Below, piece by piece: positions 35,323 through 46,948 of a stretch of 64,000 nt of DNA (position 1 is the stretch's first letter; every line of letters begins with the position of its first letter). This DNA comes from Aquanectria penicillioides (lineage: Eukaryota > Ascomycota > Sordariomycetes > Hypocreales > Nectriaceae), in contig PYIU01000003.1 of the NCBI GenBank assembly GCA_003415625.1, positions 5,518,001 through 5,582,000 of the forward strand. The letters are read 5' to 3'. Both the position numbers and the translations under genes were made by a program. The notes beneath the pieces are model-generated. The model ran no database searches. It was not told where the DNA came from and worked only from the letters and a program-made list of their open reading frames with translations.

Positions 35323-36643
35323 ATGTCAGACGAAGGTGGGATTGCATCTAAGTACCAATGCGACCAAGCTCCAAACTGAAACTAACATCTACTCGCCAGG
35401 CACCAACAAGCGCAAGGCGGACGAGGAGCCCTCATCTCCCACCCCCTCCAAGCGCATCAAGCAAGATGAATCTGAAGAATCTATGGATAAGAATCCCGCC
35501 ATCAAGCCCATTCCATTCCCTGAAAAGGTAAACTCTCATCAGACATACCTCCCGGTGAAAGTAGCCGTCAGCTGACCTCATAACCCTCAGCCCGCCGTTA
35601 TCGAAGAGCGCAATGGCGAAATTGAGTTCCGTGTAGTCAACAACGACAATGAGCGCGAGTCCCTGATCATCCTCACCGGCCTCAAGTGCATCTTCCAAAA
35701 GCAGCTTCCCAAGATGCCAAAAGACTATATTGCCCGCCTCGTATACGACCGCACCCATCTATCCATTGCCATTGTCAAAAAACCTCTCGAAGTTGTTGGT
35801 GGCATTACCTATCGCCCCTTCAAAGGCCGCCAGTTCGCCGAAATCGTCTTCTGCGCCATTAGTTCCGACCAGCAAGTCAAAGGGTACGGTGCCCATCTCA
35901 TGTCCCATCTTAAGGACTACGTCAAAGCCACAAGCGATGTGATGCATTTCCTTACATATGCCGACAACTACGCCATTGGCTATTTCAAAAAACAGGGCTT
36001 CACGAAAGAAATCACCCTTGATAAAAAAGTGTGGATGGGATATATCAAGGATTACGAAGGCGGAACCATCATGCAGTGCTCTATGATCCCACGAATCCGA
36101 TATCTCGAGATGGGCCGGATGTTGCTGAAGCAGAAGGAGTGTGTCCAGGCGAAGATCCGTGCCTATTCCAAATCTCACAACGTCCACTCACCACCGAAAG
36201 AGTGGAAGAACGGCATCTCCGAGATTAACCCTCTTGACATTCCCGCTATTCGTGCCTCAGGTTGGTCTCCAGACATGGACGAATTGGCCCGCCAACCTCG
36301 CCACGGTCCCAATTACAATCAGCTCCTCCACCTCCTGAATGACTTACAGAACCACAACTCGGCATGGCCCTTCCTCGTCCCTGTCAACCGTGACGATGTT
36401 GCCGACTATTACGATGTCATCAAAGAGCCAATGGACCTCAGCACCATGGAAAGCAAACTGGAGGCCGACCAGTACGCCACTCCCGAGGACTTTATCAGGG
36501 ATGCCAGGCTCATATTTGACAACTGTCGAAAGTATAACAATGAGAACACGCCCTACGCAAAGTCGGCCAATAAGCTCGAGAAGTTTATGTGGCAACAGAT
36601 CAAGGCCATTCCCGAGTGGTCCCACCTGGAGCCAGAGAAGTAG
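35323..36643 (+). CDS. GCN5: histone acetyltransferase Gcn5 (SAGA/ADA catalytic subunit)
   Basis: Three exons (35323-35335, 35400-35527, 35591-36643) are split by introns of 64 and 63 nt; the first exon has only 13 nt. The product is 397 aa. It acetylates lysines of histone H3 in the SAGA and ADA complexes. The N-terminal ~45 residues are charged and carry a nuclear-localisation-like [18 protein letters not shown]. The GNAT domain shows [24 protein letters not shown], the catalytic glutamate in [10 protein letters not shown] (E131), the acetyl-CoA loop [10 protein letters not shown], and [22 protein letters not shown]. The C-terminal bromodomain (about 285-395) has [28 protein letters not shown] and the acetyl-lysine-binding asparagine region KYNNENTPY. 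Length and order are those of yeast Gcn5 with a shorter N-terminus. It is divergent from OST5. Confidence 0.97.
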
Positions 36644-37732
36644 GGCTTTACGAAGAGTTCCAGGCGGAGGCTTCGGTTTTAACTCAAACCTTGATGGAGG
36701 CGACCCGCATGATGGTGTTTTTTGGTTCATTAGCATTTATGTTTTGCTTGGCTCTGCGTGCAGGGGATGGTTCGTAGCGTGGCGTTCTTGGCACTTAGGA
36801 TGGTTATTGCTGTTTGGAATATTGTATATCAGATCTGACCCAAGGAAAGAGGTTAGAATGGCATCAGGAATTAGAAGGAAGGTCCTGGCCGATGCCGTCG
36901 GCCAATTTTGGCTTTCATAGGCAATGGCCAAACATCTCCAGTGTATGGCACTAGACCTGAACAAGAAGAAGACATGATGATATATCAACGTTTACACACA
37001 AAACAATGAGGTTTGTGTTTCGCCATGGTGTTACGCAATATATCTGGTGTTCACCCTAGCGCAAATAGAAAAGGACATAGTTCCACAAAGCAGACTCTTG
37101 TTTGCTGGCTATCTATCTCGTACCTCGAACGTAAAATAGTGCACAGCACATACAAGGACAGAAGGAGACCAACAAAAAGCACAAACACTCTTTTGCCAGT
37201 TCCTCGTGCGGGACAGTCCAGCGGCTCAGGGTGGGCGATTTCTGCCCTAGTCCACTGAGTTCGTCACGCTTCTGCCACTTTCATCAAAGCAGGTCCTTCA
37301 GATAAAATTCATCCCAATAAGTCCTGTTTCCTAACCTAAAATCGCCCAAACACCTGTGTCCATTCTGGAGTGAAAGGAAAAATGAAGAGATGAAGAGACA
37401 AGCCCAGCCGCTCACAAACATCGCCGAGGATTGCATCAAAACAAATCACGGAGCGAGAATGGAGAGGGTGGGCCGTATGCGAGTCTATGTGTTGCGTGTT
37501 CGAGTGCGTGCACGATTGCGTGTGCTCCAGTGCTGAGATGGGGAAAACAAGGCGGCTGGACGAGCCGTCGAATTGAGAAGGTCATGTCGTGAATGAAGCT
37601 GCAGCAAAAGAAAACTGATTGCTGCAATGGGTATAACTTTTAATAAGGCAATAATCTTTGGTTTTTCTGTGGGGGGGTTTCTTTCTTTCTTGGATCACTG
37701 TCCTATTCGTCGTTGTTCGAGAACAGAAGGGT
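36644..37732. other. convergent 3' intergenic region
   Basis: This holds the 3' flank of GCN5 (+) and of the unknown gene (-). No gene or repeat of note was recognised. Confidence 0.5.
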
Positions 37733-38728
37733 TCATGCACCCGAAGAGGTCTCGGTAGCGCGTTGGCCGAGCCCCGAATCTCCCACAGGAAGTCGGAGGT
37801 CGGAGTATGTGCGGCGAGGCCAGGGGATGCGAATTCGGTGCTGCTGATCAAGAAAATGGCGCCGAAAGGCGCTAGAGGGATTCGGAGACGAAGGGCTTGA
37901 CATCTCGCCAGCCTGCTGGGAGGTGCCGTTGCGGTTCGGGTCTTCTGTCTCAAGCGTGCGGCGAAGCATCGGATGAAGAGAATCCGGGATTTCGCTCCAC
38001 TGACCAGCTCGAGCAGCACTGAGCATGCCTGGTGGAAACAGGGTCGCGGGAATAATGCTGGGATCGCTGACCCCGCGGAAAATCTGCTCAGTGAGGAAGG
38101 AGAGCTCGCCCGATTCAATTGCATTCTTGAGCCATTGCTCCCATTCCTCATCAAGGACGGCAGTGCTGTCCCCGGCTTCACGTCGCGCAGCCTGTGCTCG
38201 GAGCCGCTCATTGAGCTCAACCCCTACGCTCTCAATTTCAAACTCGCTTTCGACGTCCATTTCACCATCCTCCTCGTCAAGATCCACGTAGCCGGCATCA
38301 GCAGAGTGATGCTCGGAGTCGCGAGGGCGATCTTCAATCTCAGTCCAGTCAGGGAAGCCATCGGCGGTAGTGTCACGAATAGCAATTCCCTGCTCTCTCT
38401 CGAACTTCTCCTTGGCCCACTTGGTGCCTTCCCACTTGGTCAAACCGGCGATTTCAGCATCAGTGAGGCGGAGTCCATCAAAAGCACGGAAAAGCCGGCG
38501 GTGCCATGGCCAGCGAGAAAGGCGGATACGGTGGGTGCGGTGGGTATAGTCGAGGCCGGGGTATTTGGCTTCTTGGGTCTCGAGATGGCCGTAGAAAGCA
38601 TGGGTTTCCTGACGAACCTCGGGAATGAGGCTGCGCTGGAGAAGAGCGTGGAAGTTCTGAGGATCGTTGCTCTTGGGGCGAGGAAACATGCACTCGTACA
38701 CGATTTGGTCGACGGGACGCCCCTTCAT
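37733..38728 (-). CDS. unknown fungal protein, acidic
   Basis: A single-exon frame of 331 aa. I chose the ATG at 38728 (MKGRPVDQIVYECMFPRPKS); the frame extends upstream without an ATG, so an upstream exon cannot be excluded. Features include a Trp/Arg-rich stretch (HRIRLSRWPWHRRLFRAFDG), WEGTKWAKEKFEREQG, and an acidic region (DLDEEDGEMDVESEFEIE). A LxxAIESGELSFLTEQIF-like helix follows, then a Pro/Ser-rich C-terminal tail with WPRRTYSDLRLP. No signal peptide or membrane segment is visible. The composition is clearly that of a real protein, but I do not recognise the family. Confidence 0.65.
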   Translation of the reverse strand: MKGRPVDQIVYECMFPRPKSNDPQNFHALLQRSLIPEVRQETHAFYGHLETQEAKYPGLDYTHRTHRIRLSRWPWHRRLFRAFDGLRLTDAEIAGLTKWEGTKWAKEKFEREQGIAIRDTTADGFPDWTEIEDRPRDSEHHSADAGYVDLDEEDGEMDVESEFEIESVGVELNERLRAQAARREAGDSTAVLDEEWEQWLKNAIESGELSFLTEQIFRGVSDPSIIPATLFPPGMLSAARAGQWSEIPDSLHPMLRRTLETEDPNRNGTSQQAGEMSSPSSPNPSSAFRRHFLDQQHRIRIPWPRRTYSDLRLPVGDSGLGQRATETSSGA

Positions 38729-41700
38729 CTTGACAGTATTGTTGAGGGGCACAGAGGCAAAAGAGAACGAGTTTCTCGAGGATTGTTAGAGAATTAAGCA
38801 ACGACGAGTTCGTCGTTTTTAAATGCGTGTGGCCAAGATTCAAGGCAAGGCTGATCTGGCGTCGGGGAGGCGAAGTTCAAGGAAACTCGAGGACGAAGGT
38901 CGGTCGGTCACGTAATCGGAGGGGAGTCGAAACCACACGGACTGGCGAGTTGAGGTGGGAGAAAGACAGGGACAAAGACCCAAGGGCACCTGTTCACCGC
39001 GAGATGCTGAACAAGGCGAATACGGCCACTTATTACGTCGCAGTCGCAGTCGAAGTGGCGGTCGCGGAATGAAGGGGGGAAAGGGTGAAGAAAGAATGCA
39101 AACGGACAGATCAAGGGCTGAGTGGGAAAAAGGCCAGGCAGGCGGCCTTTTAGTTTAGGTTGTCTTGGTCGGGCGTTCTCGGCGGGGGTGTGTGAGGGTG
39201 TGAGAGCGCGGCACTGAGGGTGTGGAGAGAGACAGGTGTGGTGTGTGTGTGCGCGGAGCCGGGAGGCCTGGTGGCAGTTTCCCTTGGAGGGAGAGAAACA
39301 CGCACACGCAAAGCTCGAGGCAAGGCAGTACAAAAGAAGACCGAAGGTCGAGTTGGCCGCGTATGATGTTTGGACTCTGAGTTTTGGGGGAGAGATGAGG
39401 AAGAGGGAAAAAAAATGTTTGTTGGGTTGGGTTTGGGGGAGGGTGTGTTGCAGGAAGAAGGGAGGGAATGAAGGTGGGAGGCAAGGGCCCAAGTAGTGCG
39501 TCAGGTACCTTACTCCGTACCTTGGCTGGACGGAGTACCCGTACCCATGAAAGGCAAGAGGAAAGAACCAAGGTGCTTGTGGCTACCTGCTTGTCTGCCT
39601 GTCTATTATTACCTATTAGCCTGCACTCCGTCCCTATTTGCCGGGTCAGGTAACCAACCTGCAAGGTCAGGCGGCGGTGGCGGCCACGGAGACCAGACAG
39701 CGGGCACGAGCAACGGGCACGAGCAGCGAGCAGCGAGCAGCGGGCAACCTGGAACGGACTGCGAGATTGTACAATCATGGCAAACTACACGGAGGGGGAA
39801 CTGAATCCCTCAAAAGGAAAGAAAATGGGAGGAACGGGACGAAAATGGCAAGACGGCGAGGCACTGCAGTCGGAGAAGGCCGCAGGATTCCGGAGTCCTT
39901 TACTGCAACAGCCCGTAATCTCCTCCGGTAGACGGACGTGACGTGACGGTCGGTGGTGGTGGGTGCAGAGCTATGGAACCGAGGCCAGCATTCGCATCAG
40001 CAGCCAGTATCAGCATCAGCAGTTGGCATCAACAATGCCACCTAGAGCGGTCCAATGGCTGGTTGGCTGCCAATGAGTCCTGTCGCGGCCCAAGCAAGAT
40101 CGAGATATCCAAAGCCGAGACGGACGGGCAGCGGGCAGCGGCAGCAGGCAGGGTACGTATCTGCACACGAAAGGTCAGCAGCGATGCCTTTCGGGAGGCC
40201 GCGACCTGCCCTGTGCTTTTCCAGTTGGTAAGGCACGCCATGCAGGCCCCTCATAGGCTGCCCGGTCTCGCAGAGAGTGTGGGATGTGGGATGTGAGGTG
40301 CGGCGTGTGCAGCATCAGGTCCGGGCGGTTTCCAGCGAGTGAGCACGGGGCGGCAGGCCGCAGCAGCGATGACTCTAGCGGGGGCCACAAGGGCCGCCAC
40401 AAGGGCCGCCGCCACAAGGACCCATGGCAGAGTGCGCGCCGCAGGGCCCTGTTTTAGCGGACGTGGAGCCTGCGGCCTCGGGCCTGCCCCATGGGTTGTT
40501 AGGGTGGTGGTGGTGGTGGTCGGTCTGTCGGGGGTCCCTGATGGAAAACGTGGGATCGATGGATGGTGCTGGGTGGGGACTGCGACGCTGATCGCACACC
40601 TCAGCAGCTCAGCAGGACGAAACGAGAGGAATCCTTGACCACTGCCAAAGCACTCGTTCGCTCGCCCTCGGTGAGGGGGCATGGCAGCCCGCCATCCTCG
40701 TCCCCATGCCGTGCCGTGGAGAAGTGCTGTTCGATTTCTTTATGCGCTGGATGCTGCCAGAGGATCAACGTGTTTTGCATATACGCACCCTCTAACTCAG
40801 GAAGTGTCCACTGTTTGATCCAAGTTCCGCAAGTGCACGCATCACATATTGGTACGAATGAGGAAATGCTCTCCATGATGCGCTGTACTTGTACTGCGTA
40901 CGTAGCGACATCCTAAAGTCCGCTGCTCGACAACCAGTTCAACCTTCGTCATCATCCTCACCCAAGCAATTCCCTTTTCAGATCGGTGAGAGAGATTTTG
41001 TTCTTTTCTTTTTTTTTTCCCTCTTCTTCTTTCACTGTCCTTTTTTGATAAGAAAGAAAGTTTAAGCTTTACCTTTTGAAAGGGAAACCTTGCAACCCGT
41101 CTTGTTAATTTACCACAAAGTCGCACCCGCGTGAGTGGCAGGAATCAATAATTAAACCTGCTGTGTGCAGAGTTTCTACTCGGCCGACTGAATAAGAACG
41201 TGCTATTAAACTTCCCGGTACCTGATGATCGTTCCGCCACGGAATGCACCCACTCCCTGCCAGTTCATAGGGCCTTCCCAAGTATGTAAGTTCCCCTGAG
41301 TCAGCCATCCTTCCGTGAACAATTTTACATCACCTCACTTGAAAAATATCTTCAAAGCCACATGCCTCTCTGCACTTATCCTTCTCCTCTTACATGTCAC
41401 GAGGCCCTGACCTCTCAAGCCAGGTGGTATGTCATCTACCGACCCCTCCACTCCCCTCGCCCATGTCCATCTCGTTGTCCAATCCCTTGCCCCCATCACC
41501 CCGCGCCGCAATCGCCAAATCAGAGCGCAAGCCATGACCCCTGGCTTCGCCAACCACTGGTCGCAGTCAATCACCCTGGCTGCCCTCTTTTTTTTTTACT
41601 TCTTTCCCCTCCCCTGCGTACCTGTGACCGAGAGAATCAGGGTGGACCGGCACTGTCCCGGTCCCGGCGACAGGCCCGGTGATGCAACTCTGCCAAATCG

Positions 41701-41917
41701 AGTAATTGGCCCTGAGACAATCAATTTGATGTTTCGATGCTCATGTTGACCGAGACATGCATACTAGAGACAATTGACAGTGCAAAAGCAACTTGATGAA
41801 GAAAATAGCCAATTTTATATATTCATCAGCAACCCAAAACTCCGGTGCCGGTTCGAGCCTGTTTCTGGTTTTATGTATGACTTTGCCTTCACATCCAACC
41901 TTTCCAGATGCTCCTTT
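38729..41917. other. 3.2-kb intergenic region without a recognised gene
   Basis: Purine-rich and GT-rich tracts (39060-39480) and clusters of CGAGCAGCGAG-like short repeats (about 39700-39745, 40385-40430) generate many spurious open frames on both strands. None has protein-like character. Confidence 0.5.
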
Positions 41918-43347
41918 TTACATAACCCTGACCTCTGGGGCTGGCTGAGGGGACTTGTCGAAGCTCTTCATCGGCTCGAGTCCCCACCGCCCAAACATGG
42001 CCGCGTCTTCATCCCACCCGTTGCAGTCGGTCGTCAACATCTTCTCGCCCGTGAAGATGGCGTTAGCACCAGCCATGAAGCACATGGCCTGCTTCTCCTC
42101 CGACATGGTTTTGCGGCCCGCTGCAATTCGAATAATCGTCGCCGGCATCAGGATTCGCGCCGTGGCAATCGTCCGCAACATGCTGGTAAACTCCACCTGG
42201 GGGCGATCTCCCAATGGTGTTCCCTTGATCGGAACGAGCGCGTTCACGGGGAAGCTCTCGGGGTGGCTCGGCATCGTCGACACCGTATACAGCAGACCGA
42301 CCCGGTCCTCCGACGACTCGCCTAGGCCCAGGATACCGCCCGAGCACACCTTGATGCCCGCGTCGCGGACGTGGCTCAGCGTCTGCAGTCGCTCATCGTA
42401 TGATCGGGTTGAGATGATGGATGGATAGAACTCGCGGCTCGTGTCGACGTTATGGTTGTACGCTGTCAAGCCCGCCTCCTTGAGCTCCTTAGCCTGCTCC
42501 TTGTCGATCATGCCCAGCGTCACGCACACCTCCATGCCCATGCCCTTGACGCCCTGAACCATGGCCTTGATGTTCTTGAGGCTGTTCTTACGACCCCGCA
42601 TGTCTCGCCACGCGGCACCCATGCAAAATCGGGTGCTGCCATTCTCCTTGGCCACACGAGCAGCCTCTAACACGCTCTCAACAGTCTCAACCCGCTTGGC
42701 TTCAAGACCAGTACCTTTCTGGTGCCGGGTCGACTGGGCGCAGTAAGAGCAGTCCTCCGTGCACCCTCCCGTCTTGATGTTCATAAGAGTGCAGAGCTGT
42801 ACCTCAGCAGGGTTATGGAAGCGACGGTGGACGGTGCTCTAGAGGGTGTGGGCGATCACAGACGGTCAGCCAATCATATCGTTGACAAAGGCCATACCCC
42901 GTATCATGTTTGGGTTAGAGTCAAGATTGGGTATGCGAAGAAAGCCGGCTCTCGAGTGGCATTGGGGCTAGGAACGGGTATGGGGACGGGAGGCAAGGGG
43001 AGGGAAAGGCAGCAACTCACAGATTGATACGTCAACTCCATCAGAGGTTGGTAGTAGATGGCGGCAATCTCCTCCTTGGTCCAATCGTGGCGGGGTTGAG
43101 CGACGGAAACGGCATCACGGAGGATGCTCTTCGCCTTCTCACGTCGCTGCTTCTCAATGCTCTCGTGGGTTCCGGCCGGGGGAGGAGGCGGTTGTGATGG
43201 TCGTCCGGCGTATTCGACCACAGTTGACATGGCGCGCACGCGACCGGCGATTGCGGGGGAGTGAGTCTGAGTCCATTGACGCCGGAGCAGAGCGCCGGAG
43301 GGGCCCTGACGCAGAGCCCTTAGGCTGAGTGAGGTGCCGGGCTTCAT
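41918..43347 (-). CDS. BIO2: biotin synthase, mitochondrial
   Basis: Two exons (43347-43021, 42838-41918) are joined by a 182-nt intron (GTGAGT donor, GGCTGAC branch point, CTAG acceptor) and encode 415 aa. This radical-SAM enzyme inserts sulphur into dethiobiotin, the last step of biotin synthesis. The N-terminus MKPGTSLSLRALRQGPSG is basic and lacks acidic residues, as in mitochondrial presequences; the frame upstream offers only a GTG. The core shows LTYQSSTVHRRFHN across the junction, then the 4Fe-4S radical-SAM motif CTEDCSYC (C135, C139, C142). It also shows FCMGAAWR, YNHNVDTSREFY, CSGGILGLGE, NALVPIKGTPL and AGRKTMSEEKQAMCFMAGANAIFTGE, all conserved in BioB. No other biotin gene was recognised beside it. 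Confidence 0.97.
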
Positions 43348-45148
43348 CTCTTCGTGGGTGGAATGGGTGAGGCGAGGACGCACAATGGGCTGGAGTGAGA
43401 AATTAACAAAGCAGGTCTCGAGTGAGAGTGAGAGTGGGAGTGAGAGTGAGAGAAACGAGGGACAGGAAGCTGAAGCAGAGGTAAGTCGAAGCAGAGTGGA
43501 GGTGGGTAGCTAATTGCAACACCACACAAGCACGCAGTTCCCCCCACGCCTGACTGGACAGATCGTGGATTAGCACAGACACATTTGACGTGGAGAGCTG
43601 CTGCTAACAGGCCTTCGGCTAAGGTCCGTCGAGCCACTTTGTGTTGCTACCGTCGCAACCCAAAACATCGTGGCTGCACAGATCTGGGGTAGGGCGGCTA
43701 GGCGTCCACCTCGGCTGGAAGGGACTATGGAAAGCAGCTATGTTAAACCTGGTAAACCCGATCAAAGCCGCCCCCGTCTCGAAAGGTCAGCACCCAAGAA
43801 CAGCGCAAGCAGCGTTCGACATGGACGTAAGGAGGGGCAAACGGAGGCCGGGTCGATATTGTTGAGATGCGCCAGCCAAGTGATCGCCATGGTGCTAAAC
43901 TCCCCGCTGCCGTTTCGTCCGCTTCGTTGGTGGTTGAACCAGATGCCACTCAACATAACATAACATTGTTGCCCTCAAACCCAGTAACGCCAAGCCAAAT
44001 GAGAGCTTCTCGCAACGCAAGTGTGGACCCCAGAAAGGTCCCCAGAGGTCTCGGCCCGCTGTAGCAACTGACCCTGATGCTAATGCGCCTATTCTCGTTG
44101 GCCGCGGCCCGCCCGGAACCTGTCCGTCAAAGGGACTTAGCTGCCAGAGGGGCGCTCGCGGCGCGTCAGACAAGTTGGGGAGGGGGAAACGGTTGTGGAA
44201 GAACGTAGTCTACAGGGGGGCTCCAAGAAGCCGAAGCCCAGTATAACAAGCGCCCAGAATCCTCATTTTGACTGAGAACAACAAGCCTGGGGCTGTTTTT
44301 CGTTGTCCCGGTTTCGTTATATAGTTGAAGTCAATGACACCTCGCTTCCCTTTCTCTGTTCGCCTCGGCCAGAATTACCTGCCTAGGTACCTACCTACCT
44401 TTAGGTAATCATGCAGAGCTATGTACCTAGCCAAGGTACCCATTCTGATATGGCAGTCGAGAATGCTCGATTGGGTAAGCCCAGTCTTTTTGTTGTGTCC
44501 GTTGTTGCGGGACCAAGTCACCTAAATTTGCGCAACTTGTCATTGACCTCCACTATTTCGCTCTCCCCACAGCACTAGCAGCCATTCCGGTGAGTAAGTA
44601 AGTTACCACGTTCAGAAGATGGGTGAGGAGGCTATTCGGAGAGGGATATAGTCATCGTATATTTGTTCGTTATTCGTTACCATTTTGCCCCTGGCCAAAT
44701 CTCCAAGCGCCGTGTTCCGACCCCAAATACGCCATCCATACACATAGTCTTGATCTAAATCAGGTCGTGTCTCTCTCCTTAGATGCTCCGTGAAAAAAAA
44801 ATTTTTTCAATTATCCCATCCTCAATTCCACAAATTTTTTGTTATTATTTATTCATCTTTTTTTGCTTGATTCTCGATTGCCTTCAAGCCAGCTCTCCGT
44901 ACGAATTTGGGGCGGGGTCCGCACGACGCATAGAATGACCTTCGCTGCATTGTTGCTCCATGTATTCTAGAGCCAAAGGTGGTGACTGAGCCTCATCCTC
45001 ATCCTCGTCATGCTTAGATTCCCTCATCTGAAATCCTCAATATACGGCCCGGTTCCCTAACTCGTTTCAAACAGGACTCCGCTAATTGATTGTTCATTAT
45101 CATCCATTGCCGATCACTCATTCGGTCCTTCATTAAATCTTTCGTTCT
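43348..45148. other. intergenic region
   Basis: This includes the BIO2 promoter with a GAGTGA repeat (43420-43453). It also has an ACCTA/TAGGT cluster at 44374-44409 flanked by ATTACCT and AGGTAAT inverted ends, and AT-rich sequence near 44800-44870. No gene was recognised. Confidence 0.5.
43420..43453. repeat. GAGTGA hexamer repeat, imperfect
   Basis: About five to six GAGTGA/GAGTGG units lie some 75-105 bp upstream of the BIO2 start codon. Confidence 0.75.
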
Positions 45149-46948
45149 TCAAGTGTAGCTCGCTTCCGGATATCGTCTCCCCGATACACCTGTCATAGGG
45201 CTCGTTCCTCTCTCGGCCGCGGTCCGCTGTTCCCACCTCTTCCTATCCACCCTCCATTGTTCACGGTTGCGCGGCTCCCATCCTGGGTGGTCGCGTCGGC
45301 GGTCCATATCGGCGTGGCTACTCGTCCGTCGCTCCACTACGGGCCGGCGTAAATACTGGCGATCTCGTCGGTCATCCTCTCTTTCAAAATCTCTTGGACG
45401 TCCCCTACTATCTCGTGCACGGTCCCGTTCTCGGTCCTTGTCACGGTTATCTCGTGTCTTCCTCTTTCTATATTCATCCTCGCTATCATCAGGTTCCGAC
45501 GATGCATCCGAGTCCAAATCAGAAAAGCTCCGGTTGAGGCGAGATTGCGGGATATCTCGGCTTCGACGCGGTCGTGATGAGTCAGTATAGGAGGATGGTC
45601 GACCAAGATTTCGAGGTCGATCTGGTCCGAGGCCGTTGGGCAAGATATTGGAAACTTTCTCCGACAACTTTTCACGTTGACCAGGGTTAGGTGCGGTTGA
45701 CCGTCGGGCCTCTTCAGGTCGCATATCAGAACGATGGCGGTACAAGGGAGGCGGTGATGATTGTGTCCCAGAAGGTTCCGCAAAACGGGGCGCCGAGGGT
45801 GGGCTATTGTTCGACCTCCGAGCCGTTCGGGGCGGAATAGGTTCCTCTTCAGATGACTCAGATGACACATGCCTGGGCTGGCTGTGTCTGCGATGTGGCG
45901 CGGGACGTTGGGAATTGGGGTCAAGATACGTTGACCCGTGAGAGTATGGTTGAGTTTCAGGTTGTTGTGGGGTGTTGTGATCAGAGAAGCTCCGTCGTCG
46001 TTGCTCTTCAGAGCCTCGCTCTTGAGGGTATCTCTCTGGAGAATTGCGAGTGGGCACACGCCCACTTGCGTGTCTACCAGGGACGTGGTTATATGGGACC
46101 GATCGCTCAAAGTAGGGTGCAGGTCGGGTTGGATACGGTTTGCGCACATGAGCATAGGAAACCTTGGGTTCGCTATGATCTGGCTCTGGGCCGGAGTTTG
46201 TGGCAGCTTCTCGCTCCTTGGTAGCCTCCTTTCTCAACCTGTCGGCACAAGATTTATGCCAGCGGTCAACGGCATCGTCGGGTTCGGATGGAAACACATT
46301 TTTGGGGAGATCGGCAGGAAACACCTGGCCAGTGTCCGGGTGCTTCAGTTTCCAGTTCTTCACAGCAAACTGGAGGAATGGGACGTGCTCCTCTGGACCA
46401 AGCAAGATCTCAAGTGACTCCCATCGTGAGAAGCCCCTGGGGGTGAGTGCTGGGATGGTCGGCGGGGCGAAATCGTCCTCGGTAGGTTGGAGGGTGTGTT
46501 GGCAGCCAGTAACCTGCCAAATGTAGGAAATGGATGGATGGGGCATGTCGACAAAGAGAGCTGTGAGACGTTGAGTTAGTAAATGCGCATGTCGCTTGTT
46601 TCGCCGACATAGCTTGAAACGTACAATCATAATCCCCGCCGACAGCCTTGTAAAAGGCGGCCAGCTTGTCGGGCGTCAACTGCCCCACGCATTTGTCGCC
46701 AATTTCGTAAATCTGTAGAAGGCATGTGTTAGTTAAACGGCTTTGACGGGATACGCCCGGGAAGGGTGTGTAGTGCGCGGACATACAATGTGTCGAGAGA
46801 TTGCCCTCAAGAGGGCGTCAAGTAACTTGCTAGGGCTCTTGTTCGACTCGTACATATACTGATATTCTATTGGCGGTGGCGGTGATCGTGACTTGGACTT
46901 CGATTGTGATCTGCCCGGCGGGGCATCATTCTTGGGCGACGTCGCCAT
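45149..46948 (-). CDS. DUF7514-like protein with long disordered Arg/Ser-rich C-terminus
   Basis: Three exons (46948-46787, 46712-46625, 46560-45149) are split by introns of 74 and 64 nt with GTATGT/GTACGT donors. The product is 553 aa. After a short Pro/Ser/Lys-rich head (residues 1-35), residues ~40-180 form one folded-looking domain: LLDALLRAISRHI, GQLTPDKLAAFYKAVGGDYD, FAPPTIPALTPRGFSRWESLEILLGPEEHVPFLQFAV, then VFPSEPDDAVDRWHK. This pattern (PxxTPxGFxRWxxxxLLxxPEEHxPxLQ) is what I know as the fungal DUF7514 domain, of unknown function. The remaining ~370 residues are low complexity, with RDKDRERDRARDSRGR-like runs, reminiscent of RS-type nuclear proteins. Role unknown. Confidence 0.78.

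Noticed and set aside
38908..40682. Several long frames (up to 207 codons) in the GCN5-BIO2 interval
   Set aside because: Composition follows GT-rich and GCAGCG-like simple repeats, with runs of one residue and no conserved block.
41774..42670. Long plus-strand open frames opposite biotin synthase
   Set aside because: They are antisense to the clearly conserved BIO2 exon and have no recognisable motifs.
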